Assembly: GCA_900320045.1 (NCBI GenBank)
Contig: ONQT01000002.1
Location: forward strand, 1-64,000
DNA from: an uncultured Prevotellaceae bacterium
GTDB lineage: Bacteria; Bacteroidota; Bacteroidia; Bacteroidales; Bacteroidaceae
DNA length: 64,000 nucleotides
Direction: 5' to 3'
Positions 59,313-64,000 of this stretch are shown one piece after another. A model generated the notes under the pieces. It saw nothing but the letters and a program-made list of their open reading frames with translations. It had not been told where the DNA came from and searched no databases. The position numbers and the translations under genes are program-made. Each line of letters begins with the position of its first letter. Position 1 is the stretch's first letter.

Positions 59313-60398
59313 ATGTCGAGGAGCAAGGAAGAAGCTAAAGCTGCAGGTGTAGCTATCAGTGAGACAAAGCACAACATGAAACGTCGGAAACCGTGGCACG
59401 ATTATCGCCGCAAGGGAACCTATATGCTGACGTTAGTGGTCGAAGGACGGCGGCCTGTGCTGGGAAGGCTGGTGATGCCTGCCGGAGAACCGGCAGGAGT
59501 AGTGGACTCTGTGCCCGCTGCTGGCATTGCTTCCACTATTCCAGCAGTTTCTGCCGCGGGGGCGTTTGTCGAGCTGACTCTCCTCGGAAGAGCCATTCAT
59601 GACGAGGAGATAAAGAAAATCTCCGCCATCTTCGAGATGGTTGAGGTTTGGAAACTCTGCATCATGCCTGATCACATCCACATGATAGTAAGAGTAAAGG
59701 AAGAGCTGCCAGCGGGAAAACACCTCGGAGATGTCGTGAGGGGTTTCAAGGTAGGTTGTACGCAAGCATGGAGGCGCTTAACCTCCACTCCTGCAGCTTT
59801 AGCCACCACTCCTGCAGCTTCTGCTGCAGGAATCTCTTCTCTTTTCGAACGCGGCTACAATGACCTCATCCTTCTTGAAGATGGTCAGCTCGACAACTGG
59901 AAGCACTACCTCGATGACAATCCGCGTCGTTTAGCCATCAAACGACAGCGGCCAGATTTGTTCACAACACTAAACTATGCTGACATAGCAGAATGGCATT
60001 GCCAGTTGGTTGGTAATATCTTCTTACTTGACATTCCACAGAGCGTTGCTGTCATCGTACACGGGGGCTATACGGATGAGGAATATGCTGACTATCGCGA
60101 AAGATGGCTGTCGTGCGGAGAGGCTGGCGGGGTATTGGTAAGCGCTGCTATTGCCCCTCGCGAGAAGGAGGTGATGCGTGAAGCTATGAATCGTGGCTAC
60201 CGCATTATTCTTGTAAGAGAGAACGGCTTTCCGTCCTTGTACAAACCTTCGGGCGAATCCTTCGACGCATGTTCGGAGGGTCGCCTGTTACAGGTTAGTT
60301 CCTGGGATTATCACATGGAACGCCGCACAATCTCTCGCGAACAGTGTTTAGAGTTGAACAGGCTGGTGGAAGAAATAGTTAAGCGTACTGCACATTAA
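59313..60398 (+). CDS. REP-associated tyrosine transposase (RAYT) with C-terminal Rossmann-like domain
   Basis: 361 residues. The first ~215 are a Y1 transposase of the RAYT type: RRKGTYMLTLVVEGR, HUH motif PDHIHMIV (His121, His123), the RGYNDLIL stretch and a catalytic Tyr199 in NWKHYLDDNPRR. The family cuts single-stranded DNA at hairpin repeats. Residues ~235-335 form a second domain (VAVIVHGGY, GGVLVSAAIAPREKEVM, GYRIILVRENGF, CSEGRLL) that resembles DprA/LOG-type Rossmann folds; this is inference. The gene itself holds several copies of the 27-bp palindrome (59479-59505 direct; 59533-59559, ~59782-59802, 59803-59829 inverted) read as PAGEPAGVV or TTPAASAAG linkers inserted in the transposase domain. 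Confidence 0.88.
   Translation: MSRSKEEAKAAGVAISETKHNMKRRKPWHDYRRKGTYMLTLVVEGRRPVLGRLVMPAGEPAGVVDSVPAAGIASTIPAVSAAGAFVELTLLGRAIHDEEIKKISAIFEMVEVWKLCIMPDHIHMIVRVKEELPAGKHLGDVVRGFKVGCTQAWRRLTSTPAALATTPAASAAGISSLFERGYNDLILLEDGQLDNWKHYLDDNPRRLAIKRQRPDLFTTLNYADIAEWHCQLVGNIFLLDIPQSVAVIVHGGYTDEEYADYRERWLSCGEAGGVLVSAAIAPREKEVMREAMNRGYRIILVRENGFPSLYKPSGESFDACSEGRLLQVSSWDYHMERRTISREQCLELNRLVEEIVKRTAH
59479..59505. repeat. 27-bp palindromic unit in the RAYT gene, direct
   Basis: 7-bp stem CTGCCGG, loop AGAA, arm CCGGCAG, tail GAGTAGTGG. Same loop and tail as the ligA and prmA units; stem bases changed on both arms so pairing is kept. Confidence 0.9.
59533..59559. repeat. 27-bp unit in the RAYT gene, inverted and decayed
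   Basis: On the minus strand the loop AGAA and tail GAATAGTGG are kept, but the stem arms no longer pair fully. Together with 59479-59505 it makes a head-to-head pair. Confidence 0.7.
59782..59829. repeat. Two 27-bp-type units in the RAYT gene, inverted
   Basis: 59803-59829 has perfect 7-bp arms CTGCAGC / GCTGCAG, loop TTCT (AGAA on the other strand) and tail CCACCACTC. A shortened 21-base unit precedes it. A faint further match lies at ~59334-59352. Confidence 0.85.
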
Positions 60399-60491
60399 AA
60401 GCAAATGTACACAAAAATAGAATTGGCAGTGATAAGAAAGGAAAAAAGTGAGAAAAAAGCGGTAAATGGCGGTAATGTGAGAAATATTTCG

Positions 60492-60499
60492 TAACTTTG
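60492..60499 (+). promoter_or_regulatory. -7 promoter element for the DUF6078-like gene
   Basis: TAACTTTG, only 5 bases before the ATG, so the message would be leaderless or start at a later codon. Confidence 0.55.
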
Positions 60500-60504
60500 C
60501 AGCT

Positions 60505-60954
60505 ATGGAAGAAAAGAGACAAGAGCATGTGATTGACTTCGCGGAGGTGTCGCCAGGATGGCAGCTGTGTTTCTGCGAAGGTTGTCCCCGACATGAGGAA
60601 TGCCTGCGCTATGTGGCAGGCCAGCAGATTCCCGACAAGTTGCATTGGGGACCTGCTGTTTATCCCACTTCGTGGAAGAGTGGGAAGTGCGAATTTTTCA
60701 GAGAGGCTCGCATCCTGCGGCTGGCCTGGGGCTTTGACCTGCTGTATCGTGAGGTGAAGCAGAAGGACTATACGATGCTGCGCGACAAGGTCAAGGGTTA
60801 TCTGGGCGGACACGGCACTTATTACCGCTACAATCGCGGGGAAAAGCTGTTGACGCCAGAGCAGCAGGAGTGGATTATCAACCTCTTCCATCGCTACGGC
60901 TATACGGAGGGAATCGAGTTCGTGCATTATCGTGACGCTTATGACTTTGGTTGA
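60505..60954 (+). CDS. DUF6078-like hypothetical protein
   Basis: 149 residues, soluble. The N-terminal Cys set C-x3-C-x5-C (CFCEGCPRHEEC, then C in GKCEFF) could bind a metal. The second half (KVKGYLGGHGTYYRYNRGEKLLTPEQQEWIINLFHRYGY) resembles DUF6078, known only as a Bacteroidales family; my recall of this family is tentative. Function unknown. Neighbour to the RAYT gene but with its own promoter. Confidence 0.7.
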   Translation: MEEKRQEHVIDFAEVSPGWQLCFCEGCPRHEECLRYVAGQQIPDKLHWGPAVYPTSWKSGKCEFFREARILRLAWGFDLLYREVKQKDYTMLRDKVKGYLGGHGTYYRYNRGEKLLTPEQQEWIINLFHRYGYTEGIEFVHYRDAYDFG

Positions 60955-60983
60955 CGGGCTTTAAAGACCGAGTACCAGAATTG

Positions 60984-61064
60984 TGCCAGTGCTTGGTACT
61001 GGTCGTACCAACTATTGGTATTCGCTCTACCAACTATTGGTATTCGCAATACCGACTATTGGTA
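60984..61064. repeat. Four 22-bp tandem units with a 15-base palindrome
   Basis: TACCAACTATTGGTA at 61006 and 61028 exactly, TACCGACTATTGGTA at 61050, and a decayed unit at 60984, spaced by exactly 22 bases. The 301-base spacer between the DUF6078-like gene and deoD holds this array and otherwise GC-rich non-coding sequence with no gene I can support. Confidence 0.9.
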
Positions 61065-61220
61065 CTGGAAGCCATGTGGGGCCCCGAGGGCCGAGAACCG
61101 GGACTACGTGGAGTGAAAGACGGGTCCTCAAGGGTCGAAAGAAAAGGCCTCGTGAACTGAAAGATAGGGGGGGATGATAAATATTTTTGTATTTTGCTTT
61201 GATTTTTCACTATTATTTCG

Positions 61221-61228
61221 TAATTTTG
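61221..61228 (+). promoter_or_regulatory. -7 promoter element for deoD
   Basis: TAATTTTG, 28 bases before the ATG. Confidence 0.75.
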
Positions 61229-61256
61229 CAACATCTAACTTTAAAACGATACAATT

Positions 61257-61964
61257 ATGAGTAACACACCGACTCCCCACATCGGGGCAAAACTGGGCGA
61301 CATTGCTGAAACTGTAATCATGGCGGGCGATCCGCTGCGTGTCAAACTGATGGCCGAGAAGTACCTTGAGAACCCCGTTTGTTTCAACGAGGTGCGAGGC
61401 ATGCTCGGATTTACCGGAACCTACAAGGGCAAGCGCGTCAGCGTCATGGGCCACGGCATGGGAATGGCTTCCATCGGCATCTATACCTATGAACTCTATA
61501 ACTTCTACGACGTGAAAACCATCATCCGCGTGGGCTCTGCCGGCTCCATCAACAAGGACCTGCACGTCGGCGAACTGGCATTGGCTATGGGTTGCTGCAC
61601 CAATAGCAACTTTGCTGCTCAGTACGAACTGCCGGGCGTCTTTGCACCCATTGCCGACTTCGGTCTGCTGCGGGCTGCCGTCGATTCCTGCGAGCAGCTG
61701 GGCTATAAGTACATGGTGGGCAACGTCGTGTCTTCCGACATGTTCTACGGCGAGAATCCCCATACCGACAAATGGATGAACATGGGTGTGCTGGCCGTCG
61801 AGATGGAGATAGCCGCCCTCTACATGAATGCTGCCCGTGCCGGTAAGCGCGCCTTGGGCATTCTGACCATTAGCGACCATATCCTGACGGGTGAGGTGAC
61901 CACAGCCGAAGAGCGCCAAAACACCTTCACCAAGATGATGGACGTGGCCTTCTCGCTGGTATAG
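61257..61964 (+). CDS. deoD: Purine-nucleoside phosphorylase, DeoD type
   Basis: 235 residues; phosphorolysis of purine (deoxy)nucleosides in salvage. Begins with the DeoD signature [23 protein letters not shown], then [32 protein letters not shown] and TISDHI with the catalytic Asp. Hexameric trimer-of-dimers class. Strong codon bias. Followed after 36 bases by a sensor gene. Confidence 0.97.
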   Translation: MSNTPTPHIGAKLGDIAETVIMAGDPLRVKLMAEKYLENPVCFNEVRGMLGFTGTYKGKRVSVMGHGMGMASIGIYTYELYNFYDVKTIIRVGSAGSINKDLHVGELALAMGCCTNSNFAAQYELPGVFAPIADFGLLRAAVDSCEQLGYKYMVGNVVSSDMFYGENPHTDKWMNMGVLAVEMEIAALYMNAARAGKRALGILTISDHILTGEVTTAEERQNTFTKMMDVAFSLV

Positions 61965-62000
61965 TCCAGACAAAAAGCTCCATAAACCTAACCATTAAAA

Positions 62001-62993
62001 ATGAAGAAAGCTTATAGACAACATATTTGGGTGATGGTAACCGTAACAGTGGTGATGGCTGTTATGGGTGCTTTGGTTTGGCAGACCTGCTGCCAGATTA
62101 GCATAGCCGCCAACCATGCCCGATATGCAGGCATGACGGCTCTCGTCGCAGAGAAGATTGGCAACACCATCAAAAGCATGGAGATGAGTGCCATGAATGT
62201 GTTTGACGAAGTTGAGAAACACAAGGACACGCCGGAGTCGGTCATTGCCGCGCTACAGAGAAAGACGAGCCTGAACCCCGAGGTGCGAGGATACTTTGCC
62301 GCCTTCGAGCCAAACTATTTTGCCGAAAAGGGAGAGTGGTTCGAACCTTACGTGCACCATGTGGACGATGGCGACTTCAAGTTGCGACTGGTCGGTTCGG
62401 CGCGCCACAACTACCATAAGAGCGACTGGTACGTTCGTGCCAAGAGGGGACACAAGAGTTTCTGGTCTGCACCTTATTACTATTATGACGGCACCAATAT
62501 CAGCGGCCACTATACGACGTTCGTCAAGCCTGTCTATGACGACGACGGCCGGCTGGCTTGTGTCTGCGGTGCCGATATGACGTTCGAGTGGATGTCGGCA
62601 GAGCTGACGCGTTTTGACAATCAGCTGCGCAACAACGAGCTGCTGAACAAGTATTTCGTCCTGGACGACTTCTATACGATGGTTATCAACGACGACGGGA
62701 GCCGCATAGCAGGCCCTGACGACAAGGCCGTGACGCTTTCGGAAGCGGTGTCGGCGAACAAGATTACCCTGCACCGCAGCGGAGCTGTCGAGATGACGGT
62801 GAACGGCGTTCCCTCGACGGTGTACTACGTGCCAATCAACCGCGTCGACTGGTCTGTGGTGCTGGTCGTTGCCCATCAGGATGTCCAGCCTGTGATGCTC
62901 ACCCTGGGCCTGGTGCTCGGCACGGTGATGCTTTTGGGATTGTTTATAGTAGGGCTTGTATGCCGACGTATAAAATATGTTGAAGCTGCATAA
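62001..62993 (+). CDS. Membrane-anchored Cache-domain sensor without output domain
   Basis: 330 residues. Two membrane helices (~9-30, VMVTVTVVMAVMGALVW; ~300-322, MLTLGLVLGTVMLLGLFIVGLVC) flank a periplasmic dCache-like domain (YFAAFEPNYFAEKGEWFEPYVH, RAKRGHKSFWSAPYYYYDGTNISGHYTTFVKPVYDDDGRLACVCGADMT). There is only an RRIKYVEAA tail in the cytoplasm, so it has no kinase or phosphatase output. It overlaps the next sensor gene by 17 bases and may form a receptor with it. Confidence 0.85.
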   Translation: MKKAYRQHIWVMVTVTVVMAVMGALVWQTCCQISIAANHARYAGMTALVAEKIGNTIKSMEMSAMNVFDEVEKHKDTPESVIAALQRKTSLNPEVRGYFAAFEPNYFAEKGEWFEPYVHHVDDGDFKLRLVGSARHNYHKSDWYVRAKRGHKSFWSAPYYYYDGTNISGHYTTFVKPVYDDDGRLACVCGADMTFEWMSAELTRFDNQLRNNELLNKYFVLDDFYTMVINDDGSRIAGPDDKAVTLSEAVSANKITLHRSGAVEMTVNGVPSTVYYVPINRVDWSVVLVVAHQDVQPVMLTLGLVLGTVMLLGLFIVGLVCRRIKYVEAA

Positions 62994-64000
62994 GACATAT
63001 CTGCCTAACATGTCGCTGAGACTGAACGTGACGATCGTCTTGGAGACAGTTCTGCTACTACTGATTTCGCTGTCAGTACTGCTTTACTTCACGCGCCAGA
63101 TACTGATTGACGAGGTGCATCACGACGTGGAGCAGACGCTGGACGGGACAGTGCTGAGCATCGATAACGTGCTGACCAGCGTAGAACAGACCACGCACAA
63201 CATCTCGCAGGAGGTGCAGACACACTTGAACCACCCCGAGCTGATGAATGAGTACAGCCGGCAGATGGTGGAGTCGAACCCCAACGTGGTGGGCTGTGCT
63301 ATCGTCTTCCGTCCAGGCTATTTCCCCGGCCACGACCTGTTTATGGCCTATATGCACAGAAAGGGTGGCGGACTGAAGAACGACGAGGACTCGGAGACCG
63401 AACGCCGCACCAACTTCACCGACCGTCCCTATACCGAGCAGAAGTGGTACACCGAGCCGATGGAAAAAGCACAGGCCTGCTGGGTCGGACCGTTGAAGAA
63501 CGAGGAGGCTGAGGACGAGCCGCTGATTACCTACTGCCAGCCCATCATGGACCAGGGCGAGTGTGTAGGCGTCGTTGCCACCGACCTGTCCATCAACCTG
63601 TTGACAAAGCTCATCCTCTCCAGTCATCCGACGCCCCATAGTTACTGCGTGCTGTTGAACAAGGAGGGTTCTTTTATTGTTCATCCTGACGTGAAGAAAC
63701 GGAATAACCAGACCATCTTCTATCAGATGGAACATGGTGCCGACTCCTCCGTCAGACAGGCGGCCAAAGCCCTGATGTCGGGCGAAACGGGCTATGAGTC
63801 CTTCAAGATGAACGGTCAGAACTGGGTGGTGTTCTATCGTCCGTTCGACCATAACGATGCCTTTGGAGCACGGGAAGATACCATAGGGTGGAGCACAGGC
63901 GTGGTGTACCTGGAGAGCGACATCTTAGGCAACTACCGCGAACTGACCATCATGGTCATTGTCATCACCATCGTCGGAATATTTGTCTTCTTCAGCTTGT
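62977..64000 (+). CDS. Second Cache-domain sensor, cut by the window end
   Basis: Open from ATG 62977 to the last base with no stop. A membrane helix (VLETVLLLLISLSVLLYF) is followed by a ~240-residue periplasmic Cache domain (VVGCAIVFRPGYFPGHDLFMAYMHRK, DRPYTEQKWYTEPMEKAQACWVGP, EPLITYCQPIMDQGECVGVVATDLSINLLTKLI) and a second membrane helix starting at the window end (MVIVITIVGIFVFF). The output domain lies outside; Bacteroidota relatives often end in a SpoIIE-type phosphatase, but that is not seen. An alternative start is 63010. Confidence 0.85.
   Translation, partial: MLKLHKTYLPNMSLRLNVTIVLETVLLLLISLSVLLYFTRQILIDEVHHDVEQTLDGTVLSIDNVLTSVEQTTHNISQEVQTHLNHPELMNEYSRQMVESNPNVVGCAIVFRPGYFPGHDLFMAYMHRKGGGLKNDEDSETERRTNFTDRPYTEQKWYTEPMEKAQACWVGPLKNEEAEDEPLITYCQPIMDQGECVGVVATDLSINLLTKLILSSHPTPHSYCVLLNKEGSFIVHPDVKKRNNQTIFYQMEHGADSSVRQAAKALMSGETGYESFKMNGQNWVVFYRPFDHNDAFGAREDTIGWSTGVVYLESDILGNYRELTIMVIVITIVGIFVFFSL

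Noticed and set aside
60984..61064. Possible CRISPR array
   Set aside because: Period is 22 bases with only 7 bases between palindromes, so there are no spacers, and no cas genes are present.

Overview
The window is chromosomal DNA from a Bacteroidota bacterium, most likely a Prevotella-type organism (order Bacteroidales). The evidence is the promoter signature TAnnTTTG found just upstream of nearly every transcription unit, weak Shine-Dalgarno signals, many Bacteroidota-specific families (DUF4468, DUF4293, DUF4301, DUF3127, Porin_10-type porin, fused FeoA-FeoB, serine palmitoyltransferase), a short archaeal/eukaryotic-type ProS, and many short intergenic repeats. No rRNA, CRISPR array, prophage or conjugative module is visible.

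Layout. 1-5060: a visibly AT-richer accessory block with three poorly characterised genes (a large helical protein that may start before the window, an AlbA_2/Schlafen-type ATPase-HTH protein, and a helical protein), ending beside tRNA-His. 5260-13340: an HExxH protein bracketed by ~60-bp repeats, metY, ligA, a degenerate nucleotidyltransferase-like protein, a TonB-dependent receptor and prmA. 13490-19200: two secreted/outer-membrane proteins, proS, an OmpA lipoprotein and mtgA. 19280-25750: feoAB, fur, purA, hisS and a rhamnogalacturonan acetylesterase. 25800-34150: rubrerythrin and a beta-helix lipoprotein, then a leftward run of uvrB, DUF4468 protein, small membrane protein, porin and cysE. 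34250-37420: bamD-rpoZ-DUF4293 and a histidine-kinase-like protein lacking its phospho-acceptor histidine. 37460-41300: an EFR1-type flavodoxin/ferredoxin, tRNA-Arg, tRNA-Cys, a hidden 52-residue Cys-rich membrane protein, a lipid kinase divergent from serine palmitoyltransferase, and tRNA-Pro. 41470-47240: ffh-folD-TPR, facing dnaN-exonuclease-coaBC. 47340-56400: an SSB-like DUF3127 protein, an exopolysaccharide export pair (SLBB protein and Wzz), DUF4301, glmS and a REC-histidine kinase protein. 56470-59090: SPFH protein, DUF975, NfeD and a membrane-anchored HTH protein. 59280-64000: a REP-associated (RAYT-type) HUH transposase, a DUF6078-like protein, deoD, and two overlapping Cache-type sensors, the last cut by the window end.

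The most unusual feature is a population of short palindromic micro-repeats, several of them inside protein-coding genes in frame. A 27-bp unit (7-bp stem, AGAA loop, 7-bp stem, 9-base tail) occurs in ligA, prmA and the RAYT gene itself, always in the same codon phase, so that it adds 9-residue TTPAGSPAG-like linkers. Other hairpins with a 7-8 bp stem and 5-base loop lie in ligA, coaBC and spacers, and as ~60-bp direct repeats around the HExxH gene. Simple short repeats were also taken into coding sequence in prmA, uvrB and coaBC. I propose, as inference, that the RAYT mobilises these hairpins and that they persist in essential genes because they are frame-neutral and sit in tolerant loops.
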